From CAYSCW01 sp964429795 (GTDB lineage Bacteria; Acidobacteriota; Aminicenantia; Aminicenantales; Aminicenantaceae), in NCBI GenBank assembly GCA_964429795.1, contig CAYSCW010000007.1, positions 1-64,000 of the forward strand: a DNA stretch of 64,000 nucleotides. The letters are read 5' to 3'. The position numbers and the translations under genes were made by a program. The notes beneath the pieces are model-generated. The model was not told the DNA's origin, made no database searches, and worked only from the letters and a program-made list of their open reading frames with translations. Each line of letters starts with the position of its first letter. Within the stretch, counting starts at the first letter, position 1. Positions 1 to 8,902 of the stretch are shown here, piece after piece.

Positions 1-93
1 CGTCTTTTCCAAGGATAGTGAATTCGCATCAGCGTCTTTTAAAGCTCTGACCTTCGGATTCTCTGAAAAATGGAGGATATAAAGTACTTATTT

Positions 94-1692
94 TCAATAG
101 TCATTTCTAAAAGACTTTAGTTTTCGACTATAATTTGATTGCCTTAACTTCCTCAAGGCCTTTTCCTCAATTTGCCTGATTCTTTCCCGTGTAACCTTGA
201 ATTGCTGACCAACTTCTTCCAGGGTATGTTCATTACCATCTCCCAATCCGAATCTCATTTTTAAAATATTCGCTTCTCTATGGGTGTGGTTTTTCAATGC
301 TTCTTCAATTTTTTCTCTCAAATTAATTTGAATAACTGTATCGGGAGGAGAGGGAATGACTTTATCTTCGATAAAATCACCAAGGTGGCTATTTTCTTCT
401 TCCCCAATAGGTGTTTCAAGAGAGAGAGGTGCTTGGGAGATTTTCATGATTTTTCTTACTTTAGAGATGGGCATATCCATCTTTTTCGCAATTTCTTCAC
501 AGGTTGGTTCTCTTCCCACTTCCTGGACAAGGTTTCTCGAAACTTTATTTAACTTGTTTATTGCCTCAGACATATGAACAGGAATTCTTATCGTCCTTGC
601 CTGGTCAGCAATGGCACGAGTTATTCCCTGTCTTACCCACCAATGCGCATAGGTTGAAAATTTGTATCCTCTTCTGTATTCAAATTTATCCACCGCTGTC
701 ATTAAGCCCATGTTTCCTTCCTGGATCAAATCAAGAAATTGGAGTCCGAAGTTGAGGTATTTCTTGGCAATAGAAATCACTAATCTCAAATTAGCTGTAA
801 TAAGCTCTTTTTTCGCTCGATCGCTGATCTTCTTTCCTTCAGAGATGGTACAAAGTGTTCTATTTAAACCCTGGGAATCAAGCCCGATCTCTTCCTGAAA
901 TAACCTCAGAAGTCTGTTGATTTCTCGAATTTTCTTAATTTTCTCTTTTTCTTTCTTAGCTACGGCTTTAGAAAGTAATTCACTCAGCTCTTTTTTTGTT
1001 TCTTCTATTTTGTTTACAGTATTAAGTTTATCTTTGAGATCCTCAATAATCATTTCTATGTATGTATTACGGATATTAAGACCTCTGATGAGAAGGATCA
1101 TGTTGACTGTGAGACGCTTTTGGGCGAAACCATACTTTTTCCATGAAGGGATTCTCTCCAGATGGGAATTTAGCTCTCTGATCTTCTTGATTTTCTCTGT
1201 AATCTCTAATATTTTTTCTTCATGGTTTCCCTCTGCGTTATTATTCTTGCTGAATTCAAAAATTTCCCTAATAATTTCTGGATTCTTTCTTATCTTCTCT
1301 TCTAGCGAAAGAACTTTTGTAAGAATAAATCGTGTTTTAGCAATAGCCTTGATATAAATATTTTCGCCTCTTTCAATTTCCCTTGCAATAGCTAGCTCTT
1401 CTTCCCGATTTAAGAGTGGAATATTGCCCATATCCTTAAAATAGCACTTCACAGGATCGGTGACTTTTTCCAGATTCTTGAAAGAAATAGAGCCACTCTT
1501 TCCCTTTTTTGGAAGGATTTCTCTATGTTTATTAGGTATTTTTATCCCATGGTGATGCTTAGAGCTTGAAAAAGCATCAAAACTCTCTCCAGTATTCAAA
1601 TCATCCTGGAAAGAGTTCTCTACCTCATCAAAAAATAGATTTCCTTGTTTCTTTCCTTTTAAAATGAATTGATGAATTTTGTCTTCTTCCAT
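94..1692 (-). CDS. rpoD: RNA polymerase principal sigma factor (sigma-70, RpoD type)
   Basis: Primary sigma factor that directs RNA polymerase to -35/-10 promoters. The 532-residue product shows region 1.2 (DPVKCYFKDMGNIPLL, about residue 79), a partial non-conserved insert, region 2 (ANLRLVISIAKKY, then FLDLIQEGNMGLM and YAHWWVRQGI), region 3, and region 4 with the helix-turn-helix TLEEVGQQFKVTRERIRQIE near the C-terminus. It is shorter than the E. coli protein (613), mainly at the N-terminus and in the insert. No Shine-Dalgarno is seen before the ATG, and a TATAAT lies only a few bases upstream on the same strand, so either the message is leaderless or translation begins further in. Many TTGACA/TATAAT-like promoters in the window fit this factor. 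Confidence 0.96.
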   Translation of the reverse strand: MEEDKIHQFILKGKKQGNLFFDEVENSFQDDLNTGESFDAFSSSKHHHGIKIPNKHREILPKKGKSGSISFKNLEKVTDPVKCYFKDMGNIPLLNREEELAIAREIERGENIYIKAIAKTRFILTKVLSLEEKIRKNPEIIREIFEFSKNNNAEGNHEEKILEITEKIKKIRELNSHLERIPSWKKYGFAQKRLTVNMILLIRGLNIRNTYIEMIIEDLKDKLNTVNKIEETKKELSELLSKAVAKKEKEKIKKIREINRLLRLFQEEIGLDSQGLNRTLCTISEGKKISDRAKKELITANLRLVISIAKKYLNFGLQFLDLIQEGNMGLMTAVDKFEYRRGYKFSTYAHWWVRQGITRAIADQARTIRIPVHMSEAINKLNKVSRNLVQEVGREPTCEEIAKKMDMPISKVRKIMKISQAPLSLETPIGEEENSHLGDFIEDKVIPSPPDTVIQINLREKIEEALKNHTHREANILKMRFGLGDGNEHTLEEVGQQFKVTRERIRQIEEKALRKLRQSNYSRKLKSFRNDY

Positions 1693-2132
1693 ATCTATTA
1701 TATAGTTCTTATTTTTTATAAAATTTGTTTACACTTTCTCTCGTCTCTTTCTTCCTTTGTAAGTGCTACCAATTACGCCTTATCTTAGGCGAACACCCTA
1801 GAGTTTAAGTTTGTACTTGACTCCTTCTTTTTCTTTTCTCTCATATTTTTTCATTCATTATTCTTTTTTTGAATTTAATAGTTAAACACAACTTCTTACA
1901 TTCCACTTAGGGTACCTCTGCCTATCATGAGAGGCCAATTATCAAACAACTTGGTATTAGCAAACAATCATGAGGACAAATTAGGCATTTTTCAAGCAGA
2001 ATTCACCTCTCTTTTGACTGGAATGACAGGTGTATTTACGGATTTGTAAAGGAAAATGGGCAAGTCGAGTAACCCTCAAATATGCTTTAATGCAAAATTC
2101 GACTATGATCTTGAATCTCTGAGTGCCGCTTA
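1693..2132. other. Intergenic region upstream of rpoD
   Basis: This AT-rich stretch between the divergent end of the RRM gene and rpoD has no convincing reading frame. A short inverted repeat CGCCT/AGGCG (1776-1791) is visible. I see no tRNA, no strong terminator, and no copy of the palindromic repeat family found elsewhere in the window. Confidence 0.4.
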
Positions 2133-2417
2133 TCAGAAGCGTTCTCTTCCCCCAAATCCACCTCGGCGGTCGTCACGACGAGGGCGGGCCTCGTTGACCT
2201 TAAGAGCGCGCCCTTTCAGATCTTTGCCATCAAGCCCGGAAATCGCGGACTGGGCTTCGTGACTGTTTGGCATCTCCACAAATCCGAATCCCCTCGAATC
2301 GCCAGTGTACTTGTCTGTGATGATTTTGACAGATGTGACCTGCCCGAAGGCTTCAAAAGCCTCTCGCAAATCTCCTTCAGTGGTTTCCTGTGAAAAATTG
2401 CCTACGTAAATATTCAT
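2133..2417 (-). CDS. RRM-domain RNA-binding protein
   Basis: Small single-RRM protein of 94 residues. RNP2 is IYVGNF (residues 3-8) and RNP1 is RGFGFVEM (about 43-50), both with the aromatic residues that stack on RNA. A basic, glycine-rich tail (RRDDRRGGFGGRERF) follows, as in cyanobacterial Rbp and other bacterial glycine-rich RRM proteins, which are linked in some species to cold or stress RNA metabolism. The start is supported by an AAGGAAG ribosome site about 6 bases upstream. It stands alone, with more than 400 bp on either side. Codon use is more GC-rich than the surrounding intergenic DNA. The cellular role here is unknown. Confidence 0.93.
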   Translation of the reverse strand: MNIYVGNFSQETTEGDLREAFEAFGQVTSVKIITDKYTGDSRGFGFVEMPNSHEAQSAISGLDGKDLKGRALKVNEARPRRDDRRGGFGGRERF

Positions 2418-2634
2418 TCTGACTTCCTTTTAATATTGGAATTTTAATAAGGGGGAGGGATGTGATTTTTACTTGTTGAAATTTTCCCTAATCCCTTGTG
2501 ATCCCTGCCTGTTCCTGCAAGCAGACAGTTTTCTTTAATTTCAACATAGCTGATAGTAGCACAGGAAAGATTTGGCGTCAATGGAAATCAGGGCATTCCT
2601 CCCTTTTTCAGCTATGATATTCTGAAGTTTTATA

Positions 2635-2690
2635 TCCCTAGAGTTCGAACCTGTGATCCCCAGTTTGTAAGTCCGTTGCTCTAAAAAATA
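2635..2690 (-). pseudogene. Possible degenerate tRNA fragment
   Basis: Read on the minus strand, the stretch contains TAGAGC (D-stem 3' side), a CTTACAA anticodon-loop-like heptamer and a T-arm-like ACAGGTTCGAAC, in the right order and spacing for a tRNA. The anticodon stem does not pair, the T stem pairs only partly, and no acceptor stem is found. It is best read as a tRNA relic, or chance similarity; it is not a functional gene. Confidence 0.25.
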
Positions 2691-2803
2691 AGATTGATCA
2701 GGATTAATTTGGCTTAACAATTCAATGAGATAAGCTATACTTCAGCATAAATTGCATTTATGATGAGTCTCTTCAATTCAACATAATTTACCTCAAAATT
2801 CTT

Positions 2804-2839
2804 CCTCAAGTTTCGAAACACATCATATAGAGGGAGCCA
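2804..2839 (+). repeat. 36-bp direct repeat, copy A
   Basis: Shares about 33 of 36 bases with 5300-5335 (core CCTCAAGTTTCGAAA then ATCATATAG then GGGAGCCA). It lies 22 bp beyond the stop codon of pssA. The partner also lies just beyond the stop of a minus-strand gene. Function unknown; it is not part of the larger palindromic repeat family. Confidence 0.7.
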
Positions 2840-2861
2840 GCGCTCGTTTAAACATAGAATT

Positions 2862-3632
2862 CTAATTTCCTATGGAATTTCCGTTTTTATGTGGCATGGA
2901 TTTTTTTTGAATTTTCTTTTTGAGAAGTTTGAAGGTATGTATTGATGGACCAGACAGAACGTTTATAGCAAAAAATATGAGAAGAAAAATATGTCTATAC
3001 ACAATTAGGCTGCTGATGATGATAGCGATGAGAAGAGTAGTTTGGAGATTAATTTTCTTGCGAAAACTGAAGCTTAAAAAATTCCGGTATTTAATAGTGC
3101 TTACCATACAAAGGGAAAGAATGACAACCAGAATGGCAAGGAGAAATGTGGATAATTTCGTCCTGATAGGTTGGGAGTGCCATAAAACAATAGCTGCGAG
3201 AAGCAAGGAAGCTGAAGGGACTGTTAATCCAGTATAAAATTTCCTATTGGGCTTACTCATCTGGATAATATTGTAGCGAGCCAGACGTAAGATTCCTGCT
3301 GCAAGAAAAATGAAGCTAAAGAAGATGCCAAAGCCTGGGAATCCAGCCCCCCTAAATCCCCAGGAATAGAGGAGTAAAGACGGGGCCGCTCCAAAGGAGA
3401 AGGCATCCGCAAGGGAATCGAGCTGAATACCAAAATCTGATTGGGTTTTAGTTGAATGAGCAATGATTCCGTCAATGGCGTCCATCACAGCTGCGATAAT
3501 TATCCAGTAGGCTGCCCATAAGTATTTTTCCCGGAAGGTGGCAAGAATGCTGAGATATCCAAAAAAGATGTTAAGATTGGTAAAAAAACTAGGCAGTAGA
3601 TAGATTGCTCGAATTTTCTTTATTTTTTCCAT
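2862..3632 (-). CDS. pssA: CDP-diacylglycerol--serine O-phosphatidyltransferase
   Basis: Integral membrane enzyme that makes phosphatidylserine from CDP-diacylglycerol and L-serine. The CDP-alcohol phosphatidyltransferase signature D-x2-DG-x2-A-x9-G-x3-D-x3-D is complete at about residues 51-76 (begins DAIDGIIA, ends GIQLDSLAD). The rest is a string of about eight hydrophobic segments, the usual architecture of the 230-260-residue type II PssA. Its 5' end overlaps the psd stop region by 13 bp, so the two genes are one translationally coupled operon for phosphatidylethanolamine synthesis. Bacterial neighbours of Psd with this motif are almost always PssA; a PgsA-like role is less likely. Confidence 0.94.
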   Translation of the reverse strand: MEKIKKIRAIYLLPSFFTNLNIFFGYLSILATFREKYLWAAYWIIIAAVMDAIDGIIAHSTKTQSDFGIQLDSLADAFSFGAAPSLLLYSWGFRGAGFPGFGIFFSFIFLAAGILRLARYNIIQMSKPNRKFYTGLTVPSASLLLAAIVLWHSQPIRTKLSTFLLAILVVILSLCMVSTIKYRNFLSFSFRKKINLQTTLLIAIIISSLIVYRHIFLLIFFAINVLSGPSIHTFKLLKKKIQKKSMPHKNGNSIGN

Positions 3633-4258
3633 CTTATTACCTCAGCAATTTCGGTTTCTCCTGCTTTAACTTTTTGGTTTAAGTTTATTTTTAATTCGAC
3701 ATTCTGGGGAAGAAATATGTCAACTCTAGATCCAAAATAAATCAGACCCATTTTTTGGCCTCTCGTTATCGTTTCATTTTTTTTGACAAAACATTTAATC
3801 CGGCGTGCTGCAACTCCTGCAATTTGTTTGATAAGGATGTCTGTCTCATCGCTATTTATGTATATGGAATTAGATTTATTTCTTAAGCTGGCTTCATCTT
3901 TATAGGCAGGAAAGAATCGACCAGGTTTGTAATCAACTTCTTTAACGATACCAGTTTGGGGAGCTCTAGTAATATGAACATCAAAAAGAGATAAAAAAAT
4001 GCTGACGATTGTGACTGGAGAAAAAAAAGAAGGATGGGATTCAACTTTCTGGATTTTAACGACCTTACCATCAGCAGGAGAAAGAAGCAGATTTTCATTT
4101 TGTGGAATTTCACGTTTGGGGTCGCGGAAAAAATAGAAAAAGCAGGACGTTATGATTAAGAAGACCGCGAAAAGAAGCCACAGGCCAAGCGCAGAAAAAA
4201 GTAAAGCCAAAACCAATACAGGTACAATAAAAGGCATCCCTTCTTTTGTGATTTTCAT
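3620..4258 (-). CDS. psd: Phosphatidylserine decarboxylase proenzyme (short form)
   Basis: Pyruvoyl-dependent enzyme converting phosphatidylserine to phosphatidylethanolamine. The 212-residue protein is of the short class (about 200-230 residues, common in Bacteroidetes, archaea and many anaerobes) and not the roughly 320-residue E. coli type. Two N-terminal hydrophobic segments (about residues 8-45) precede the SPADGKV motif (60-66) and FLSLFDVHITRAP, whose His belongs to the catalytic Asp-His-Ser set. The self-cleavage site is Gly176-Ser177 in YFGSRVD, where Ser becomes the pyruvoyl group of the small subunit. It is first in the operon with pssA. Confidence 0.95.
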   Translation of the reverse strand: MKITKEGMPFIVPVLVLALLFSALGLWLLFAVFLIITSCFFYFFRDPKREIPQNENLLLSPADGKVVKIQKVESHPSFFSPVTIVSIFLSLFDVHITRAPQTGIVKEVDYKPGRFFPAYKDEASLRNKSNSIYINSDETDILIKQIAGVAARRIKCFVKKNETITRGQKMGLIYFGSRVDIFLPQNVELKINLNQKVKAGETEIAEVIRWKK

Positions 4259-4359
4259 GATTTCAACGAGGGCGGTCTACAAATCTTTTCGCTTAAGACT
4301 CCTTATTTGAATTAGAGTATGTACATTTTTAAAAAAAATCAATAGATTTTCTTAAAAAA

Positions 4360-4388
4360 TTGACTCCTACCGCTTGCTTTGCTATAAG
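4360..4388 (+). promoter_or_regulatory. Sigma-70 promoter for the LysE-family gene
   Basis: TTGACT (4360-4365), 17-bp spacer, TATAAG (4383-4388). It points at the gene starting at 4530 and implies a leader of about 135 nt that is AT-rich and without obvious structure. Confidence 0.6.
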
Positions 4389-4529
4389 GAATAGCTGGCA
4401 AAAATGGAAAAACAATGATTAAAAGGGAAATTCGCATTCAATTAAAAATAGCCCAATCTATTATATTTTTTTAAAATAGCTAAAATAAATTGTAGTTTAC
4501 TTACATTATTCTTTACGGCTGGAAAAAAT

Positions 4530-5162
4530 ATGTTTACTCTGGTGATTATTTTCCTTGGTTTATTGATAGGCTTTTTAGCGGCAGTTCCCATAGGTCCGCT
4601 TAATATTTATGCCATTACTCAAGCACTTAAGCATGATTTTCTTCGAGGTTTTTTGCCAGGACTGACGGCGTCATTTCTAGATGTTATTTATTGCTTTATT
4701 GCTTTTAAAGGAATTTCCCATATAAGCTTTATTTTAAGTAAATTTGCCCCTATATTGAAAATTATTGGCGCTGTGCTGCTCACTGCTATCAGCGTCCGGC
4801 TTATCAAACAATCTAAGACCTTTGATGGAATACGATTTACCAAGAATATTTCTGCAACTTACTCTCGCTCCATTTTTATTGCATTTTTTCTTTATGTTTC
4901 CAACCCAAATCTTTATGTCTTTTGGCTGGCAGTTGCTGGGATAGTTACGGCTCATCATTGGGTGACTCATGTTGGCGGGTTTCCCTTTGTGTTTGCCCTA
5001 TCCTGTGGTTCTGGAAGCGTTATATGGTATTTAGTACTTGCGAAATATGTTTCAAAACACCATCAGCAATTCAAACTAGAAACCTTCAGAAAGGCTCTCA
5101 TTGTATTAGCTTTAGTTCTTATCGTATTTGCATTATATAGCTTAGCCACACTTTTCTATTAA
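4530..5162 (+). CDS. LysE/RhtB-family transporter
   Basis: Predicted inner-membrane amino-acid exporter of 210 residues, the normal size for the LysE/RhtB/CadD superfamily. The N-terminus carries the family hallmark GFLAAVPIGPLNIYAITQALKHDFLRGF, with the conserved Gly-Pro after the first helix. Six hydrophobic segments can be counted, and the mid-region FLYVSNPNLYVFWLAV matches the conserved NP-x-FW-type motif. Substrate cannot be told from sequence; lysine, threonine, homoserine and related effluxers share these motifs. It is a single-gene unit with its own promoter. Confidence 0.85.
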   Translation: MFTLVIIFLGLLIGFLAAVPIGPLNIYAITQALKHDFLRGFLPGLTASFLDVIYCFIAFKGISHISFILSKFAPILKIIGAVLLTAISVRLIKQSKTFDGIRFTKNISATYSRSIFIAFFLYVSNPNLYVFWLAVAGIVTAHHWVTHVGGFPFVFALSCGSGSVIWYLVLAKYVSKHHQQFKLETFRKALIVLALVLIVFALYSLATLFY

Positions 5163-5299
5163 ACTGGCTTTATGTGCTTTGCGACAAAGTTAAGATTATC
5201 TTACTGGAGGATTTTGAGTCCAATGAGTCGGCAAAGTGAAGTTGTTTTAGAACTTTCAAAAAGAAGTCCTAACGCAGATAGGTCAATTACTAAATCATC

Positions 5300-5335
5300 C
5301 CTCAAGTTTCGAAATAAATCATATAGGGGGAGCCA
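5300..5335 (+). repeat. 36-bp direct repeat, copy B
   Basis: Second copy of the 36-bp sequence at 2804-2839 (three mismatches). It ends 6 bp beyond the stop codon of the S9 peptidase gene, so in transcript terms both copies lie in the 3' untranslated region of minus-strand genes. Confidence 0.7.
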
Positions 5336-5341
5336 TTATCA

Positions 5342-7366
5342 TTATTTGTTTTTATCAGAATTCGGCGGTTTTTCGAACTGAAAATCCCGGCCCATGATGT
5401 ATTTTTCCAGCCACTGGAATTCCTTGTTCCATCTGTAGAGCCTGTGCCTTAATTCCCTTGGCCCATGTCCTGAACGGGGGAAAATGACAAGCTCAGTTGG
5501 CACTCCGTTAGTTTTGAGACCGCGGTACATCTCAATACTCTGGGGCAACGGGACTCTCTGGTCGTTCTTTCCGCACATGATAAGCGTTGGTGTTTTGGCC
5601 TGATGGACGTAAAAAATGGGGGAATGCTCACGGTAAGCCTTGAGAGGAGCATCCTTCTTCCAGGGATTCCCTAAAAACCAGGGCGTACGGTATATCCGTA
5701 CATCGCTCTGGGCGTACATGGATATCCAGTTCGAAGCACCTGCACCAGAAGAGGCTGCCTTAAACTTGTCTGTCTGTGTGACAAGCCAGTTCGTCATGTG
5801 TCCTCCGGCACTCCATCCCAGTGTCCCCAGTTTTTCAGGATCTGCAATACCTTTTTGGACCAGATGGTCTACTCCCGTCAAAACATCATCATCGGCATGG
5901 AGGAAATAATGTCCGACCATGTCGCGGAGTACGTCATTACCGTATCCTGTACTTCCCCTGTAATTGGGCTTGAATATGGCGTAACCTCGTCCGGCCCGGG
6001 CATGTGCATAGCCGTCGAAAGTGAATTTATCCGATCCCATCGGCCCTCCATGCGTATGAGCGAGAAGAGGATAACTTTTCCCTTTTTCATAATCCACAGG
6101 ATAGATAAGAATGCCTTCCACTTCTTTTCCGTCTGTGCTCTTCCAGCGGACCTGCTCGTAAGTGGCCAGCTTGAACTCCTTCAATTCTGGGTAAGGATCA
6201 TGGATCATTCGGGCTGAAGAGTTCTTCATGTCCATCATCCAGAATGTGGCCGGATTATGCGGAGAATTCACCGCATAAAGGATGGTATCGGTTTTGGGAT
6301 TGTAGTCGAAGCTGTATATGGCGTGCTCGCCGTCTGTAATCTGTTTGATATTTAAATCTTCTAGCTTTAAAGAAAAGATTTCGCTGTGAATGCCCATATT
6401 CGCCGTGAAATAGATGGATTTCCCATCAGACGACCAATCCGTATCATACACTTCGTAAGTGAAATCAGGGAGGAGAATCTTGGGTGTTCCACCTTCGGCA
6501 GGAACCGTGAGAATATTGGACTGGTAATAGTAATCCTTTAAGTTCGCATCACACTCTGCTATGAAAAGAATCTGGCTGTTGTCCGGGGACAAGGATAAAT
6601 TGCTCTCCTGAATTCCGTTTTTAGTGATCTGGCGTTTGGAACCATCCTTAAGGTTCATGATCCAGATTTCGGAGTTAAGGATATCATCGTAGAGTGGCGT
6701 GGGTGCAGCGGAAAAAAGGACCTTTGTTCCATCTCTGGAAATCGAAAGCTCACGGATAGTGAAGTTTCCTTCTGTCAGGCGTTTTTCTTCCTTTTTCGTC
6801 AAATCAAAAACCCACAGATGGGTAGATTCGAAATCCTGCTCAAAAATATATGCATCATCTTTTTCTTTTCTCCTTTTCTCTTCCTCCTCTGGTAAAGGGT
6901 CTTCGGCAAGAAAGTAAATCTTCTGAGCGCAGGGAGACCAGCGGTGAGACTTGATGCTGGTTTTATGGTCGGTGAGTTGAATGGCTTCTCCCCCGCCGGT
7001 ATAAAGCAGATAAATCTGAGCTTTTTCATTATCTCGCTTGGTGACAAAGGAGATATGTTTTCCATCCGGAGACCAGATGCCTCCTTCTTCTCCGTCTTTG
7101 CCGTTTGTCATCTGAACCTCATCAGTGCCATCCACATTCATCCGCCAGATGTGAGAGATAGAGAGATTCTTTTTCCAGTCGCTTTCACTCTGGGTGAAGA
7201 GAACTTGGCTCCCATCAGGAGATAGCTGCAAGCCAAAGATCCTCTTGACATTTATCGCGTCCACAAAGGTCATGGGCTTCTTCTCTTCGGCACTGAGGGA
7301 TTCACTCGAAGTCAGCAGAATGCATAAAAAGGCTAAAAAAGTCCAAAATGCTATTTTTTTTCTCAT
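5342..7366 (-). CDS. Exported S9-family (prolyl oligopeptidase-like) serine peptidase
   Basis: Predicted periplasmic dipeptidyl- or acylaminoacyl-peptidase of 674 residues. An N-terminal signal peptide (about residues 1-26) is followed by a beta-propeller made of WD40/TolB-like blades (repeated LSPDGSQVLF, WSPDGKHISF and WSSDGKSIYF motifs), then a C-terminal alpha/beta hydrolase domain. The catalytic Ser is Ser519 in GWSAGG, the Asp is in CGKNDQRVP and the His in FPRSGHGPRE. HTHGGP forms the oxyanion region. GAGGAGGTC gives a strong ribosome site 3 bases before the ATG, and a perfect 20-bp palindrome sits just upstream. A second S9 peptidase lies at 40325. Confidence 0.93.
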   Translation of the reverse strand: MRKKIAFWTFLAFLCILLTSSESLSAEEKKPMTFVDAINVKRIFGLQLSPDGSQVLFTQSESDWKKNLSISHIWRMNVDGTDEVQMTNGKDGEEGGIWSPDGKHISFVTKRDNEKAQIYLLYTGGGEAIQLTDHKTSIKSHRWSPCAQKIYFLAEDPLPEEEEKRRKEKDDAYIFEQDFESTHLWVFDLTKKEEKRLTEGNFTIRELSISRDGTKVLFSAAPTPLYDDILNSEIWIMNLKDGSKRQITKNGIQESNLSLSPDNSQILFIAECDANLKDYYYQSNILTVPAEGGTPKILLPDFTYEVYDTDWSSDGKSIYFTANMGIHSEIFSLKLEDLNIKQITDGEHAIYSFDYNPKTDTILYAVNSPHNPATFWMMDMKNSSARMIHDPYPELKEFKLATYEQVRWKSTDGKEVEGILIYPVDYEKGKSYPLLAHTHGGPMGSDKFTFDGYAHARAGRGYAIFKPNYRGSTGYGNDVLRDMVGHYFLHADDDVLTGVDHLVQKGIADPEKLGTLGWSAGGHMTNWLVTQTDKFKAASSGAGASNWISMYAQSDVRIYRTPWFLGNPWKKDAPLKAYREHSPIFYVHQAKTPTLIMCGKNDQRVPLPQSIEMYRGLKTNGVPTELVIFPRSGHGPRELRHRLYRWNKEFQWLEKYIMGRDFQFEKPPNSDKNK

Positions 7367-7378
7367 CTTGACCTCCTC

Positions 7379-7398
7379 ATTTTGAATATATTCAAAAT
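7379..7398. promoter_or_regulatory. 20-bp perfect palindrome, candidate operator
   Basis: The sequence runs ATTTTGAATA then TATTCAAAAT, a perfect two-fold palindrome directly upstream of the ribosome site of the S9 peptidase gene. A near-identical site (TTTTGAACATATTCTAAA) occupies the same position before the gene ending at 16533. Position and symmetry suggest a repressor operator. The regulator is unknown. Confidence 0.5.
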
Positions 7399-7713
7399 AC
7401 TGCTTAACTGCAACACTAGAGTTTATCAGCTTTTATTGAATACCTGGTTATCTGGAATAAAACTGTGGATGGATCGTGGAAGTTACACATCGACATTTGG
7501 AATACAAGTATGCCTGCTCAGTAGTAGGCTACTGAAATTTAGATGATTGTCATCTAACCATCTTTCACGCACAAGCCTGACTAAATAATAAAATCTCAAG
7601 CGTTGTATTGAAAAAGGCTGAAGCCCATCTGGATACATTTTCTGACAATTGGGAAAATAAGGAAATAGGTATTGTGTCCCTAATTTAAAAGTGGTATTTA
7701 AGAATGCAGAAAG
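7399..7713. other. Intergenic region between divergent S9 peptidase and sugar operon
   Basis: Apart from the palindrome next to the peptidase gene I see no repeat copy, RNA gene or clear terminator here. No strong -35/-10 pair for the kinase gene at 7714 could be fixed with confidence. Confidence 0.35.
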
Positions 7714-8841
7714 ATGACGCCTGACTTAGGTTCAGTAGTTAATCATTTTAGAATTGACGGAACCTATTTAGAGGGACACACTTATGGTTCCGGCCATATA
7801 CACGATACTTATCTCATACACACTGCTGAGGAAGTTGTGCAAGATTATTTATTACAGAAAATCAACCATCATGTCTTCAGGAATGTTCGACATTTGATGA
7901 GCAACATCGAAAAAGTGACAAAGCACATTCAAAAAAAGATCAATCAAGGACCAGATTTAAAGGCGACAATGAAATGCCTGACTTTTATCCCTGCCAAAGA
8001 CGGAAAATATTATCACAAGGATGCGCGAGGCGATTACTGGCGGGTGATGGTCTACCTTCCAGATAGTCGATCATACGATATTGTCAATAGCCAAGAGAAG
8101 GCCTATATAGGCGGAAAAGAGTTTGGGAGATTTCTGGCCCTATTGACAGATTTGTCGCCAGAGTTCCTCTATGAAACGATTCCTGATTTCCATAATATTG
8201 AAAAACGCCTGGTAAGATTTTATGAGACTGTAAAAAGAGATCCATCCAGCAGGATAAAAGATATTCCACAAGAATTAGAGTTAATAAGAACTCGAGCTGA
8301 TGAAATGAAGTGTATAAGCCGCCTGGGAAGAGAAGGGAAAATTCCTCTAAGAGTCACTCACAACGATACAAAATTTAACAATATCCTCTTTGACAGAAAC
8401 GACAAGCCATTATGTGTTATCGATCTAGATACTGTTATGCCGGGATATATACACTATGATTTTGGTGATGCCATCAGGACAGCTACAAATACAGGTGCCG
8501 AAGATGAGAAAGAGCTCAGCAAGGTTCGGATGGATATTGGATTGTTTGAGGCGCTCTCTAGAGGGTTTCTTGAGGAGACAAAAACATTTCTCACAGAGAC
8601 AGAGATTGAATATCTGGCCTTTGGAGCAAAATTATTGACATTTATGATCGGCTTGAGGTTTTTAACCGACTTTCTCGATGGAGACAAATATTTCAAGGTG
8701 AAGTACGAATATCATAATTTGCAAAGAGCAAGGGCCCAGTTTAAGCTTCTCCACAGCATGGATGACCAGTATAGTGAAATGCAGGCGATCATAAAAAAGT
8801 TGGCAAAAAAGTCGATAGCGCCCAAAAACAGGAGCCATTGA
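7714..8841 (+). CDS. APH-family sugar kinase, NahK/AmgK-like (N-acetylhexosamine anomeric kinase candidate)
   Basis: Aminoglycoside-phosphotransferase-fold kinase of 375 residues. The catalytic loop is RVTHNDTKFNNILFD (about residues 211-225) and the metal-binding segment is CVIDLDTVMPGYIHYDFGDAIR. The combination HNDTK-x2-N plus IDLDTVMPG-x4-DFGD closely resembles Bifidobacterium N-acetylhexosamine 1-kinase NahK. The MurNAc/GlcNAc anomeric kinase AmgK belongs to the same superfamily. The gene leads an operon with a GH2 enzyme and a NamZ-type muramidase, so a role in phosphorylating a released amino sugar at C1 is reasonable inference. A choline- or homoserine-type kinase role is less likely. 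The ribosome site is weak. Confidence 0.78.
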   Translation: MTPDLGSVVNHFRIDGTYLEGHTYGSGHIHDTYLIHTAEEVVQDYLLQKINHHVFRNVRHLMSNIEKVTKHIQKKINQGPDLKATMKCLTFIPAKDGKYYHKDARGDYWRVMVYLPDSRSYDIVNSQEKAYIGGKEFGRFLALLTDLSPEFLYETIPDFHNIEKRLVRFYETVKRDPSSRIKDIPQELELIRTRADEMKCISRLGREGKIPLRVTHNDTKFNNILFDRNDKPLCVIDLDTVMPGYIHYDFGDAIRTATNTGAEDEKELSKVRMDIGLFEALSRGFLEETKTFLTETEIEYLAFGAKLLTFMIGLRFLTDFLDGDKYFKVKYEYHNLQRARAQFKLLHSMDDQYSEMQAIIKKLAKKSIAPKNRSH

Positions 8842-8902
8842 TGCGGTAAACCTGGTGACTCCAAAGGTCTACGCTCAATAAAGGAGAAAGGGAGGAAAAG
8901 CT

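Noticed and set aside
5172..5381. 69-residue open frame after the LysE-family gene
   Set aside because: Low-complexity composition, no family, and it includes the 36-bp repeat and the end of the convergent gene.
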